Of a DNA stretch of 44,076 nt, positions 1-8,720 are shown one piece after another. Under the pieces are notes generated by a model. The model saw nothing but the letters and a program-made list of their open reading frames with translations. It was not told where the DNA came from and made no database searches. Every line of letters begins with the position of its first letter. Position 1 is the stretch's first letter. A program made the translations under genes and the position numbers. The stretch lies in the NCBI GenBank assembly GCA_022822265.1, contig JAJECA010000010.1, forward strand, positions 68,513-112,588. Reading direction: 5' to 3'. Source of the DNA: Acidimicrobiia bacterium. GTDB taxonomy: Bacteria > Actinomycetota > Acidimicrobiia > Acidimicrobiales > Bin134.

Positions 1-734
1 GGCATCTCCAGGCTCAGCCCGGCTCGGGCTGAGCCAGCGGTGGACCGGGCCGCGAACCAGTCGGAGACCACGAACCCGTCGAATCCCCACTCGTCCCGCA
101 GAATCTTGGTGAGCAGCCATTCGTTCTCTGAGCAGAAGGTGCCGTTGAGCCGGTTGTAAGCGCTCATCAGCCCCCAGGTACCCCCTTCCAGCACGGCATA
201 CTCGAACGGCACCAGATACAGCTCCCGGAGCGTGCGCTCGTCCACCTGGGAATCGATGGTGTTGCGCTCGAACTCGGAGTCATTGGCCACGAAATGCTTG
301 GGCGTGGTGGCCACCCCCCGCGACTGCACCCCACGTACAAACGCGGCGGCCACCAACCCCGACAGAATCGGATCCTCGCCGTAGCACTCGAAGTTCCTTC
401 CCCCCAGAGGGTTGCGGTGCAGGTTGATGGTGGGGGCCAGCAGCACCCGGCACCCCTTGGCCCGGGCCTCGTCGCCCAGCACCCCGCCCAGCCGCTCCAC
501 CAGCTCGGGATCCCAGGTGGCCCCCAGCACCGCCCCGGCCGGAATGCAGGCCGTGGCCGTGCCGGTGCCCAGCAGCCCGCCGCCCCGGGCCCCATTGGGA
601 CCATCGGTCACCCCGATGCCGGGAATGCCCGCCTCCGGGAAGCTCTTGGTGGTCCAGATGGCCTCGCCGGCCACCAGGTCGGCCTTCTCCTCGGTGCTCA
701 GGGCAGCCAGGCGAGTCTCAACAGTCTCCGACAT
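1..734 (-). CDS. Glycoside hydrolase family 3 beta-glucosidase, N-terminal part (cut by window edge)
   Basis: GH3 enzymes remove terminal beta-linked sugars from the non-reducing end of oligosaccharides. About 244 codons are visible, all from the N-terminal (alpha/beta)8 domain. The protein begins MSETVETRLAALSTEEKADL and carries the family blocks GIPGIGVTDGPNGARG, a KHFVANDSEFERN substrate-binding stretch and GFDGFVVSDW, whose Asp is the expected catalytic nucleophile. The acid/base residue and the C-terminal sandwich domain lie outside the window. No signal peptide is seen, so the enzyme is probably cytoplasmic. The ATG at 734 lies 4 nt after the stop of the MFS exporter gene, so the two are probably co-transcribed. 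The family is clear; the exact sugar is not. Confidence 0.9.
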   Translation of the reverse strand, partial: MSETVETRLAALSTEEKADLVAGEAIWTTKSFPEAGIPGIGVTDGPNGARGGGLLGTGTATACIPAGAVLGATWDPELVERLGGVLGDEARAKGCRVLLAPTINLHRNPLGGRNFECYGEDPILSGLVAAAFVRGVQSRGVATTPKHFVANDSEFERNTIDSQVDERTLRELYLVPFEYAVLEGGTWGLMSAYNRLNGTFCSENEWLLTKILRDEWGFDGFVVSDWFAARSTAGSARAGLSLEM

Positions 735-738
735 GGCT

Positions 739-2157
739 TTAGCGTCTCACACCGGATTGGCCGCCCCGCAGTCCACGCCGAACCAGCGCGGTCCCAGAGG
801 GGAAGGCCACCATGATCACCACCGCCGAGGCCGCGTAGGTGGCGATGACCCAGATCCAGGCCCGCTGGAATCCGCCCAGCGGGTCGCCGCTGGGCGCGGA
901 GTTGAACAGGGCGATCACCACCGCGATGCCCAGGGCGAAGCACACCTGCTGAACGGTGCGGGTGGTGGCGTTGGCGATGGCGAATCGAGGCGGCGGAACA
1001 TCGCTCATGGCCGCGCTGACGAAGGTGGCGATAGACAGCCCCACGCCGATGCCCAAGAGCACGTTGGCGGGCAGGAACACCGAGAAGTACGCCGAAGACT
1101 CACCGGCCCAGACCAACAGCAACGCGTAAGACAGCCCGCAAAGCACCACCCCCGATGTGAGCAGCCAACGGTGCCCCCAGCGGTCGGCCATCCGCCCGAT
1201 GGGAACCGACAGTGCCGAGGCAATGATCGGCCCCGGCGTGAGCCCGAGTCCGGCCTCCAGCACGGTGAGGCCCCACAGGTCTTGCAGCAGCAGCGAGCTC
1301 ATCAAGAACCCGGGCACGAACCCCAGCGCGTACAAGCCGAAGGAGGCGGTGGCCGCCGAGAACGAGCGATAGCTGAACAGGCTCAGGTCGAGCAGCGGAT
1401 TGGGGTGCGAGCGCGACCGCCAGATCACCAATGGCAGCAACACAACAGCAATCGCGGCGAAGGCAATGATGCGCATGTCGTCGTAGCCCCACCCCTCGCC
1501 TTGGACGATGGCCACCATCACCAGCGCCAGGGCCAGAGTGCCCATCGGCACCCCCACCACGTCGAGGCGCCCCTCGGTGTCCTCGTCGCGCGACTCCCGC
1601 ACCAGCCGGGCGGTGGCCAAAAACACCAGGGCCGCAATGGGCAGGTTGACGTAGAAGATCCACCGCCAGCCCAGGCCGTTGATCAAGAGCGCCCCGATGG
1701 TCGGGCCGAACGCCGCCCCCAGCGCGCCCATCGCCCCCCACATCCCGATGGCCGCCGAGCGACGCGATACCGGGAACTCGGGCAGCACCATGGCCAGCGA
1801 CGACGGCATGATCAGCGAACCGCCCAACGCCTGCACCACCCGGGCCGCAATCAGCACCTCCACTTGGGGCGCTATCCCGCTGAACAGCGATCCGATGGCA
1901 AAGATGGCCAACCCGAGATTGAACATCTTGCGCCGCCCCTGGCGGTCGGCCAGGCGCCCCGAGAGCAGCAAGAACGACCCCACCGTGATGGAGTAACCGC
2001 TAACGATCCACGACAAAGCGGCGTTGGACGCATCCAGGGACTTCTGGATCGACGGAAAGGCCACGTTGACGATGGACACGTCCACCACCACCATGAACGC
2101 CGCCGCGGTGGCTGCCCCCAGCGCCAGCCAGGAACGGCGCTCTACCGGCTCTACCAC
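739..2157 (-). CDS. MFS transporter, DHA2 (EmrB/QacA) drug:H+ antiporter type
   Basis: This 472-residue integral membrane protein has the hydrophobic pattern of a 14-helix DHA2 exporter. The motif A loop GRLADRQGRRK is at residues 67-77, and a Gly/Pro-rich motif C-like helix (GAMGALGAAFGPTIGALL) follows around 140-160. Such proteins export drugs or lipophilic compounds using the proton gradient. The start is GTG at 2157 with an AAAGG Shine-Dalgarno on the minus strand. The GH3 gene follows after 4 nt, so export or uptake of a glycosylated compound is possible but speculative. The amidohydrolase gene is divergent. The substrate cannot be predicted. Confidence 0.9.
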   Translation of the reverse strand: MVEPVERRSWLALGAATAAAFMVVVDVSIVNVAFPSIQKSLDASNAALSWIVSGYSITVGSFLLLSGRLADRQGRRKMFNLGLAIFAIGSLFSGIAPQVEVLIAARVVQALGGSLIMPSSLAMVLPEFPVSRRSAAIGMWGAMGALGAAFGPTIGALLINGLGWRWIFYVNLPIAALVFLATARLVRESRDEDTEGRLDVVGVPMGTLALALVMVAIVQGEGWGYDDMRIIAFAAIAVVLLPLVIWRSRSHPNPLLDLSLFSYRSFSAATASFGLYALGFVPGFLMSSLLLQDLWGLTVLEAGLGLTPGPIIASALSVPIGRMADRWGHRWLLTSGVVLCGLSYALLLVWAGESSAYFSVFLPANVLLGIGVGLSIATFVSAAMSDVPPPRFAIANATTRTVQQVCFALGIAVVIALFNSAPSGDPLGGFQRAWIWVIATYAASAVVIMVAFPSGTALVRRGLRGGQSGVRR

Positions 2158-2168
2158 GAACGGCCTTT

Positions 2169-2184
2169 CATCGGGGCCACGCTA
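2169..2184 (-). promoter_or_regulatory. Candidate -10 box (TAGCGT) upstream of the MFS gene, with 6-codon mini-ORF start
   Basis: On the minus strand TAGCGT (2184-2179) is followed after 7 nt by ATG (2171-2169). That ATG opens a six-codon frame (MKGRSW, then TAG) which overlaps the GTG start of the MFS gene in another frame. If transcription starts at this ATG, the exporter has only a 14-nt leader. No clear -35 box is visible. Confidence 0.4.
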
Positions 2185-2224
2185 GTAGCGGGTCGCCAGA
2201 ATATTCGGGGACTGGCCGCTTCGG

Positions 2225-2230
2225 TATGCT
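2225..2230 (+). promoter_or_regulatory. Candidate -10 box (TATGCT) for the amidohydrolase
   Basis: TATGCT fits TANNNT and would give a transcript of about 22 nt before the ATG at 2259. That leader contains a good Shine-Dalgarno, AGGGGG at 2248-2253. The -35 region is not recognisable. Confidence 0.35.
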
Positions 2231-2258
2231 GAGCGTCACCGCACACCAGGGGGATGAG

Positions 2259-3959
2259 ATGACGACGTATGACACGATCATTGCTGGCGGAATGGTGGTC
2301 GACGGGACCCGGGCTCAGCGGCTCCGGGCCGATGTGGGTATCAAGGACGGCAAGATCGCCAAGATCGGCCGGCTGCGGGCCTCCGATGCCGATGAGGTGC
2401 TGGACGCCGACGGGATGATCGTGGCCCCTGGCCACATCGACCTCCACACCCACTACGACGCCCAGCTCTTCTGGGACCCGTACTGCACGCTGTCGGGCTG
2501 GCACGGGGTGACCTCGATCGTCATCGGCAACTGCGGTTTCGGGTTCGCTCCAGTGGCCCCCGAGGACCGGGAGCGGGCCATGCTGACCATGACCCGCACC
2601 GAGGCCATTCCCTTCGACGCCATGGCCGCGGGGATGCCTTGGGACTGGGTCTCCTATCCCGAGTTCTTGGACGCGGTGGACCGCACCCCCAAGGCGGTCA
2701 ACATGCGGAGCTTCTTCCCGCTGAATCCCGCGCTCAACTGGGTGCTGGGCTACGAGCGGGCCAAGGCCGGCGAGATGCCAACCGATGAGGAGCACGCCCA
2801 GCTACGGGCGCTGTTGCACGAGGCCATGGACGTCGGCGCCGGCGGCTGGTCGGTGCAGCGGCTGCGGGACTCCAACGTTCAGCGCGACCACGACGGCAAC
2901 CCCATGAACACCGACGTGATGCCCAACGAGACGCTGTTCCAGCTGGCTGAGGTTCTGGCCGAGCGCAATCAGGGGTTCATCCAGGCCACCTTCGCCCCCG
3001 ACCCCGCCGACGAGACCCGCACCGAGCACCGCCGCACCTACGAGCGACTGGCCGACATCAGCGGCCGCCCGGTGCTGTTCAACGTGATCACCCCCAACGC
3101 CCAGCGCCCCGAGCAGCACCTCAAGCAGATCGAATGGGTAGAGAGCTGCCGCCTGCGGGGCCTGCCGATCTACGGCCAGGCTGTGACCACCGACGTGGGA
3201 TTGGCATTCACCTTTGAGGAGTGGAACCTGTGGGACGACATGGAGGCGTGGCGGGAGGCCACGCTGGGCACCGTTGAGGAGCGCAAGGCCAAGCTGGCCG
3301 ACCCCGCCCGCCGCCCTGCCCTGCGGGAATCAGAGTCGATTGCGGTCACCTGTCCGATCGCCGACATCGTGCTACTGGAGACCGCCAGCCCGCAGTACCA
3401 GCGCTACGCCGAGACTCGGGTGGGCGACATCGCCGCCGACCTAGGGGTGCATCCGGTGGATGCCATGCTCGACGTCGCGGTGGCCGACAACCTGGCCGCC
3501 ACGTTCTATGCCTCAGGCTCGTTCAACAACCCCGACCATCTGGTCGACCTGTTGAACTACCAGTGGGCGCTGCCCGGAGTGTCGGACGGCGGGGCCCACA
3601 CCCGATTCCTCACCGCCGGCCGGTGGCCCACCGAGTTGCTCATCAACGGGGTGCGCGACCGGGAGATCATCTCGCTGGAGGACGCCCACTGGCGTATGGC
3701 CGGGCTTCCCGCCCAGTGCGCGGGGTTCACCGACCGGGGAACCCTGACCGCGGGCCAGGCGGCCGACGTGATCGTGTACGACCTCAACAGCCTGGCCATC
3801 GGCCCGAGCGAGAAGGTCCACGACATGCCCGCCGGCGAGTGGCGCCGAGTGCAGCGGGCCTCGGGCTATCAGTACGTGCTGGTCAACGGCGAGGTCACCA
3901 TCCAAGAGGACAAGGAAACCGGCACCTCCCCCGGCCGCCTCCTACGGGAAACGCTCTGA
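2259..3959 (+). CDS. Amidohydrolase family 3 protein, N-acyl-D-amino-acid deacylase type
   Basis: This 566-residue protein belongs to the D-aminoacylase branch of the amidohydrolase superfamily, which hydrolyses N-acyl-D-amino acids or similar cyclic or acyl amides at a zinc centre. The metal motif HTH (63-65, in GHIDLHTHYDAQ) follows a small N-terminal beta domain. GVTSIVIGNCGFG at about 80-93 carries the Cys that is a zinc ligand in D-aminoacylases. VSDGGAHTRF near the C-terminus holds the conserved Asp of the last strand. The ATG at 2259 is chosen over in-frame 2226 because AGGGGG precedes it and the family start (TTYDTIIAGGMVVDGT) begins there. It is a single gene, divergent from the MFS exporter. 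The true substrate is unknown. Confidence 0.85.
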   Translation: MTTYDTIIAGGMVVDGTRAQRLRADVGIKDGKIAKIGRLRASDADEVLDADGMIVAPGHIDLHTHYDAQLFWDPYCTLSGWHGVTSIVIGNCGFGFAPVAPEDRERAMLTMTRTEAIPFDAMAAGMPWDWVSYPEFLDAVDRTPKAVNMRSFFPLNPALNWVLGYERAKAGEMPTDEEHAQLRALLHEAMDVGAGGWSVQRLRDSNVQRDHDGNPMNTDVMPNETLFQLAEVLAERNQGFIQATFAPDPADETRTEHRRTYERLADISGRPVLFNVITPNAQRPEQHLKQIEWVESCRLRGLPIYGQAVTTDVGLAFTFEEWNLWDDMEAWREATLGTVEERKAKLADPARRPALRESESIAVTCPIADIVLLETASPQYQRYAETRVGDIAADLGVHPVDAMLDVAVADNLAATFYASGSFNNPDHLVDLLNYQWALPGVSDGGAHTRFLTAGRWPTELLINGVRDREIISLEDAHWRMAGLPAQCAGFTDRGTLTAGQAADVIVYDLNSLAIGPSEKVHDMPAGEWRRVQRASGYQYVLVNGEVTIQEDKETGTSPGRLLRETL

Positions 3960-4003
3960 CCACCGCCGGATCGGGGACCCGTGGCCACTGTACCGGGTCG
4001 CCC

Positions 4004-4384
4004 TTATGACGGCAACGGATTAGCCGTGAGCGTCGGGCAGTCCTTCCAGAGGAGGTCGAGGGAGTAGTAGTCGCGGGCGGAGGCGGTGAAGATGTGGACC
4101 ACGAAATCGCCGTAGTCCATCAGCACCCACTCGTAGTCCGACAGCCCTTCGATGCAGATGGGCTTGGGACCGCCGCAGGCATCCACCGCTTCTTCGATGC
4201 GCTCGGCCAGCGCCCGCACCGCTCGGGTGTTGGCACCGCTTGTGATCATGAAGTGGTCGGTGATCACCAGCACGTCGCCAACATCAATGATGACCGTGTC
4301 GGCGCCTGGCCCTTCTTCCGCCGCGGCCGCTGCGGCTCTTACCCAATCCCACACGACCGTTGTGTCAGCGGTGCTGACGCTCAT
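4004..4384 (-). CDS. rsfS: Ribosomal silencing factor RsfS (Iojap/YbeB)
   Basis: RsfS binds ribosomal protein L14 on the 50S subunit and blocks joining of the 30S subunit when nutrients are low. The 126-residue protein has the compact Iojap fold: VIIDVGDVLVITDHFMITSG, then the GLSDYEWVLMDYGDFVVHIF block that contacts L14, then YYSLDLLW. Length is normal for the family. It is the last gene of the nadD-LytR_C-rsfS set, a common actinobacterial order. The ATG at 4384 lies in a sequence that is repeated, with two mismatches, 52 bp upstream, so a second ATG (4436) opens a 14-codon dead-end frame just before the gene. Confidence 0.95.
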   Translation of the reverse strand: MSVSTADTTVVWDWVRAAAAAAEEGPGADTVIIDVGDVLVITDHFMITSGANTRAVRALAERIEEAVDACGGPKPICIEGLSDYEWVLMDYGDFVVHIFTASARDYYSLDLLWKDCPTLTANPLPS

Positions 4385-4447
4385 GCGGCGATCACGTCAT
4401 TGTCCGCAATTCTCGTGGGACGGGTATGGCGCTCATGCGGGCATCAC
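4378..4447. repeat. Short direct repeat copying the rsfS start region (period 52 bp)
   Basis: The 18-nt segment at 4378-4395, which contains the rsfS start codon, recurs at 4430-4447 with 16 of 18 bases identical. The upstream copy also contains an ATG on the minus strand (4436-4434). That frame runs 14 codons to a TGA at 4392. The divergence suggests an old tandem duplication. Confidence 0.6.
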
Positions 4448-4456
4448 ACTCTCACT

Positions 4457-5623
4457 CTAACCATCTCCGCCCACCAGTTGTGAGAAATCGGCGCCGAAGG
4501 TCACCGTGATGTCGAAGGAGATGTCGGGCAGCTCTTCGGCAATCACCGTGCCGGTGCCGAGGGCATCTCGGAGTGCCTCAGCGTGGGGGGCGAAGCCAGT
4601 GTCGTGGTAGGCGACCTTGGTGGTCTCCCAGCCGAACTCAGCCGCATTGCCAATACGGGAGATGCGAGCTCCGGCCCTGCTGAGCTCTCGGGCCGCGGTC
4701 GTGGTGAGCTCAAGGTCGCCGACGCCGTTGAGCAGCCGGACATTGGGCTGGCTCCCATCTACCGCCGAGATGGGAAACGGGATGACCTCGCGCACCAGGT
4801 GAGCCGTGGTATCCGGTCTCAAGACCACCTCCCCGCTGTCGGTGACACTCCCCCCCACCGTGGCTATGAGGAACTCCCCCGCAACCAGACTGCGGACGAA
4901 TCGTCCCATTCCCCGGTCGGTCTCGCCGGGAATCACGTTGGGTGCGGTCGATTCCGCCACCTGCCACAGCCAGGCCTGCCAGAACGACACGTGGCGGGAC
5001 AACCCGACAAGCGGCGACTCGCCCGGGGTGCGTCCGGCCAGGTAAGGGCCAACATCGGACGCAGCCAAGGCCACACCATTCCCGAACAGGGTCTCCCCAT
5101 CGGGGCCCATCAGGGGAACAGGGCTGATCAAAGCAACCGGCTCCACCGCAGTCACCAACGCCGCCCATCCGTCGTCGCCCACCACCTGTGACTCGCTGGG
5201 GCGAATGCCGAGCAGCTCGGCCACCGAATCAGCCACACCAGTGGTGCCGGACTCGGCCCAGCGGTCACTGAGGAGCCCGCTGGAAGTTCGTGTCTCCGTT
5301 GCCATGATCAACACGGCCCCCTCGACTCCGTTGTCGGTCAGCACCAGCAGCGTGACCCCGTGGAGGCGGTCGCCGTTGGCATGGATCAACATCAGCGTGG
5401 GAGTCGGTTCCACGAATGCCTCGTACCCGGGGGCGGCGGGATCAAGCGGGGCGCCAACCTCGGTGCCGTCGCTGCTGCCGGAGATGGCCGACCACCCCAG
5501 CCAGACCAAGAGCGGCACCGCCGCGGCCAACCCCAGCAACAGCAGCGGCCAACCCCAGCGCCACCAGCGAGGCAGGCTTCTCTTCGGCGCAGGGCTCTCC
5601 GCGCCCGGCGCGGGTTCACCCAT
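4457..5623 (-). CDS. Membrane-anchored degenerate LCP / LytR_C-domain protein
   Basis: This 388-residue protein has a short basic cytoplasmic tail, one membrane helix (about 22-48) and an outer part. Residues of about 75-255 align by eye to the LytR-CpsA-Psr phosphotransferase fold: GVADSVAELLGI, then VVGDDGWAALVTAV, then YLAGRTPGES. The usual catalytic Arg/Asp motifs (such as PRD) are not recognisable. The C-terminal part (VRLLNGVGDLELTTTAARELSRAG onward) is a LytR_C domain, found on many actinobacterial wall proteins. The gene overlaps nadD by 8 nt and precedes rsfS, a position where LytR_C proteins are often found in Actinobacteria. A role at the cell envelope is likely, but enzymatic activity is doubtful. 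Confidence 0.75.
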   Translation of the reverse strand: MGEPAPGAESPAPKRSLPRWWRWGWPLLLLGLAAAVPLLVWLGWSAISGSSDGTEVGAPLDPAAPGYEAFVEPTPTLMLIHANGDRLHGVTLLVLTDNGVEGAVLIMATETRTSSGLLSDRWAESGTTGVADSVAELLGIRPSESQVVGDDGWAALVTAVEPVALISPVPLMGPDGETLFGNGVALAASDVGPYLAGRTPGESPLVGLSRHVSFWQAWLWQVAESTAPNVIPGETDRGMGRFVRSLVAGEFLIATVGGSVTDSGEVVLRPDTTAHLVREVIPFPISAVDGSQPNVRLLNGVGDLELTTTAARELSRAGARISRIGNAAEFGWETTKVAYHDTGFAPHAEALRDALGTGTVIAEELPDISFDITVTFGADFSQLVGGDG

Positions 5624-6188
5624 ACAACCCCTCTTGGCGGCAGTAGGCCAGCGCGGCCGGGGGAATCAGGCCGTCGAGCGGCCGACCGGCGTCAGCCCAC
5701 TGGCGCACCTGGGTGCTGGACAGGTCGACCAGCGGACAGGCCACCACCCGATGGGCCACCGGCGGGCGCTCCCCCATCGCACCGGGCCGGTCGACCACCA
5801 CCACTTCGGACATCTCGGCGATCTGCTCATAACGGTGCCAGGTGTTGAGGCCTGCGGCGGCGTCGCTGCCCAATACCAGGAAGAGCGAGCCATCGGGGTC
5901 GGCCGATCGGTACGCCTCCAGCGTGTCCACGGTGTAGGTAAGGCCGCCGCGGTCGATCTCCATCGATGAGGCCACCACCCCGTCGATCCCGTCAACGGCC
6001 GCTTGCACCATGGCGAGTCGATCCTGGGCGGGGCTGAGCAGCGGCCTGTCCAGCTTCTGCCAGGGTTCGTTGGCCACCATCAGATCCACGCGATCGAGCT
6101 GGAGCTCGGCCCGCACCCAAACAGCGACCACAAGGTGGCCGACATGGACTGGGTCGAACGTCCCCCCGAAGATCCCGATGCGGCTCAC
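5616..6188 (-). CDS. nadD: Nicotinate-nucleotide adenylyltransferase
   Basis: NadD transfers AMP from ATP to nicotinate mononucleotide to give deamido-NAD, the second-last step of NAD synthesis. The 190-residue protein shows the nucleotidyltransferase signature GGTFDPVHVGH at 8-18 and the second nucleotide-binding motif SSTQVR at 157-162. Length fits the family. The GTG at 6188 is preceded, after 7 nt, by TACACT on the minus strand and has no Shine-Dalgarno, so the mRNA is probably leaderless. Its 3' end overlaps the LytR_C gene by 8 nt, suggesting translational coupling. Confidence 0.95.
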   Translation of the reverse strand: MSRIGIFGGTFDPVHVGHLVVAVWVRAELQLDRVDLMVANEPWQKLDRPLLSPAQDRLAMVQAAVDGIDGVVASSMEIDRGGLTYTVDTLEAYRSADPDGSLFLVLGSDAAAGLNTWHRYEQIAEMSEVVVVDRPGAMGERPPVAHRVVACPLVDLSSTQVRQWADAGRPLDGLIPPAALAYCRQEGLYG

Positions 6189-6437
6189 AGTTTGCAGTGT
6201 ACGAAATGAAGCTTCGGAATCTGCGGCGGCCCACAGCCGCTGCTGAAGGTGCCAGAAAACGGTTTACGAAACAAAGGGCCGACTTCTTGTTACCCCTGGG
6301 GCGGCCGCGAGTCGAATAAATCGTGCGGGGATAAACGCGACCCACGGGTAATTTCGAGAGATAACGGTGAACTGCGACTGGGAACAAATGAGAGGGCAGA
6401 TGGGTTGTAGATCACGAAGACAACAAGACAGGAAGAA
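6189..6437. other. Divergent intergenic region nadD / sigma factor gene (249 bp)
   Basis: This is the longest gene-free stretch and is more AT-rich than its surroundings. It holds the nadD -10 box at its left end and a good ribosome binding site (AGGAAG, 6430-6435) for the sigma factor gene at its right end. A small stem is possible around 6221-6238. I could not assign a convincing promoter for the sigma gene, nor any RNA gene. Confidence 0.5.
6196..6201 (-). promoter_or_regulatory. Candidate leaderless -10 box (TACACT) of nadD
   Basis: TACACT on the minus strand ends 7 nt before the GTG of nadD, so transcription would begin at or next to the start codon. No Shine-Dalgarno or clear -35 box is present. 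Confidence 0.6.
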
Positions 6438-7271
6438 ATGGACGATTCAACAGGCCAGTACCTAAATGCAATCGGATTGGTGCCGCTCCTCACCAAGGAA
6501 GACGAGGTCAAACTAGCCCAGGCAATCGAGCGGGGCCGCGAGGCCCAAGCCCGAATAGACGCCGGGGAAAACAATCCCCGGCTGCACACCCAAGTGCGGG
6601 ATGCCGCCCGGGCCAAGGAGCGCTTCATTCGGGCCAACCTCCGCTTGGTGGTGAGTGTGGCCAAGAAATACCCCCTGCCCACCGGCATGGAACTGCTGGA
6701 TCTGGTGCAGGAGGGCAATCTTGGGCTGGATCGAGCGGTGGAGAAGTTCGACTGGCGCAAGGGGTTCAAGTTCTCCACCTACGCCACGTTCTGGATCCGC
6801 CAGTCCATCGGCCGGGCACTTGACCAGAAGGCCAACCTGATCCGGCTTCCCGGCGAGCGGGCCGCCAGCCTGAGGGCCGCGGTGCGCCAAGCATCCGGGG
6901 GCGGTGAGGAGCTGGACACCGAGCACGCCCTGCTTCACCGGCTCACCTCGATCACCTCTCTGAACGCCACGGTGGGCGACGACCACAACAGCGAGCTGGT
7001 AGACCTCCAGCCCGATGGCGGTCCCGGTCCCGAAGATCTGGCGCTGGTCGCCGATCAGTCGGCCACGCTGGCCGGGCTGCTCAGCGATCTGGACGAAAGG
7101 GCCCGGTTCGCAGTGGAAATGCGCTACGGGCTCATTGACGGGGAAAAGCACAGCTACCGGGAGATCGGTGAAGCGCTGGGGCTGACCTCAGAGGCCATCC
7201 GACGCATCATCGGCCGATCGCTGGACTCGGTCCGGGCCCGGGCCGAGCTGCTGGACATCGACGCCGCGTAG
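6438..7271 (+). CDS. RNA polymerase sigma-70 family factor, group 2-like with shortened region 3
   Basis: This 277-residue sigma factor directs RNA polymerase to promoters. Region 1.2 is at about 4-36 and region 2 at about 60-132, with the near-invariant [19 protein letters not shown] and [16 protein letters not shown] blocks that melt and read the -10 box. Region 4 (about 205-265) contains the helix-turn-helix [20 protein letters not shown]. Between them only about 46 residues separate IRLP from the conserved SLNATVG of region 3.2. In housekeeping factors this part is about 60 and holds a helix-turn-helix (region 3.1), which is not recognisable here. It is therefore probably an alternative, non-essential factor. 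ATG 6438 has AGGAAG in front of it. Confidence 0.88.
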   Translation: MDDSTGQYLNAIGLVPLLTKEDEVKLAQAIERGREAQARIDAGENNPRLHTQVRDAARAKERFIRANLRLVVSVAKKYPLPTGMELLDLVQEGNLGLDRAVEKFDWRKGFKFSTYATFWIRQSIGRALDQKANLIRLPGERAASLRAAVRQASGGGEELDTEHALLHRLTSITSLNATVGDDHNSELVDLQPDGGPGPEDLALVADQSATLAGLLSDLDERARFAVEMRYGLIDGEKHSYREIGEALGLTSEAIRRIIGRSLDSVRARAELLDIDAA

Positions 7272-7326
7272 CCGCCCACTGATAAATGGTTTTGCCCAAT
7301 TGCCGGCGACAGGCGACCATTTTGCT

Positions 7327-8700
7327 ATGAGTTCGGCCCCAGTCGAAGCGAGCGGCACGTCTCCGGTCGCCTGGCATCCCGCGTCCTGGCGTGACCGACC
7401 AGCAGCCCAGCAGCCCCAATGGCCCGACCAGGGCTCGCTGGATCAGGTGATCAAAACCTTGGGCGAACTGCCCCCGCTGGTGTTCGCCGGAGAGGCCCGC
7501 CAGCTCCAGAGCCAGCTGGCGGAGGCCGCCGCGGGCCGGGCCTTCGTCCTCCAAGCCGGAGACTGCGCCGAATCCTTCGACGGGGTCACCGCCGACAGCA
7601 TCCGCGACAAGCTCAAGGTCATCCTGCAAATGGCGGTGGTGCTGGCGTTCTCAGCCGGAGTGCCCACCGTGAAGATCGGCCGAATCGCCGGCCAGTTCGC
7701 CAAGCCCCGATCGTCGTCTACCGAGGTGGTCGACGATGTGGAGCTCCCCTCGTTCCGAGGCCACATGGTCAACGACATCAGCTTCTCCGAGAACTCTCGC
7801 GTCGCCGATCCCGAGCGCTTGGTTCGGGCCTACCACCAGTCGGCGTCCACCCTCAACCTGCTGCGGGCGTTCACCAAGGGGGGCTACGCCGACCTCCGCC
7901 AGGTCCACATGTGGAATCAGGAGTTCATCGCCGCCAGCCCGGAAGGGCGGCGCTACGAAAGCGTGGCCGACGGTATTGACTCCGCCCTGCGGTTCATGGC
8001 CGCTTGCGGGGTGTCCACCGATGCGCCAGAGCTGCACCAGGTGGACTTCTACACCAGCCACGAGGCGCTGGTGCTCGACTACGAAGAGGCCCTCACCCGC
8101 CAAGACTCCATCACCGGCCAGTGGTACGACTGCTCGGCCCACATGCTGTGGATTGGCGAGCGCACCCGCCAGCTGGATGGGGCCCACGTGGAGTTCATGC
8201 GGGGAATCAAGAACCCGCTGGGCTGCAAGCTGGGGCCAACTGCTGATCCGGCTGAATTGCTTGAACTGTGCGAGATCCTCAATCCCGACCGCATCCCCGG
8301 CCGGCTCACCCTCATCAGCCGCATGGGCGCAGACAAGGTGTCCGATGTCTTGCCCCCGCTGCTGGCCGCAGTGCGCGACGCCAAACACCCGGTGCTTTGG
8401 GAGTGCGACCCCATGCACGGCAACACCTACACCACCGCCGGCGGGCGAAAGACCCGCCACTTCGAGGACGTGATGGCCGAGATCGACCGCTACTTCACCG
8501 TCCACGCCGAGGCCGGCACTTGGCCGGGCGGCATCCATGTGGAGATCACCGGCGACGACGTCACTGAGTGCGTCGGCGGTGCTGAGGCCTTGAGCGACGA
8601 CGACCTGGAGCTCCGCTATGAGACCATGTGCGATCCCCGTCTCAACGGCGCCCAGAGCCTGGAGTTGGCCTTCCGGGTCGCCGAGCGTCTCAGCGTCTGA
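7327..8700 (+). CDS. aroG: Type II 3-deoxy-7-phosphoheptulonate (DAHP) synthase
   Basis: This enzyme condenses phosphoenolpyruvate and erythrose 4-phosphate, the first step of the shikimate pathway to aromatic amino acids. The 457-residue protein has the type II (plant/actinobacterial) signature: [57 protein letters not shown] and [11 protein letters not shown]. The metal ligands expected in the type II family (Cys of AGDCAE, His of DPMHGNT, and later Glu and Asp) are in place. The ATG at 7327 is chosen over an in-frame TTG at 7300 because known proteins start near here. It follows the sigma factor gene on the same strand after 55 nt. That spacer has AAATGGT (7284-7290) and ACCATTT (7316-7322) as inverted repeats. 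Confidence 0.95.
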   Translation: MSSAPVEASGTSPVAWHPASWRDRPAAQQPQWPDQGSLDQVIKTLGELPPLVFAGEARQLQSQLAEAAAGRAFVLQAGDCAESFDGVTADSIRDKLKVILQMAVVLAFSAGVPTVKIGRIAGQFAKPRSSSTEVVDDVELPSFRGHMVNDISFSENSRVADPERLVRAYHQSASTLNLLRAFTKGGYADLRQVHMWNQEFIAASPEGRRYESVADGIDSALRFMAACGVSTDAPELHQVDFYTSHEALVLDYEEALTRQDSITGQWYDCSAHMLWIGERTRQLDGAHVEFMRGIKNPLGCKLGPTADPAELLELCEILNPDRIPGRLTLISRMGADKVSDVLPPLLAAVRDAKHPVLWECDPMHGNTYTTAGGRKTRHFEDVMAEIDRYFTVHAEAGTWPGGIHVEITGDDVTECVGGAEALSDDDLELRYETMCDPRLNGAQSLELAFRVAERLSV

Positions 8701-8720
8701 CGCGGCGCAAATCCTCCCTT

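Noticed and set aside
412..2232. A 606-codon open frame on the plus strand across the GH3 and MFS genes
   Set aside because: It is the antisense of two clear protein families, has low-complexity Arg/Gly/His/Gln-rich translation, and no domain. Long antisense frames are expected at this GC content.
6189..6437. Small RNA or riboswitch in the nadD/sigma spacer
   Set aside because: Only short, weak stems are visible and no known riboswitch core could be recognised.
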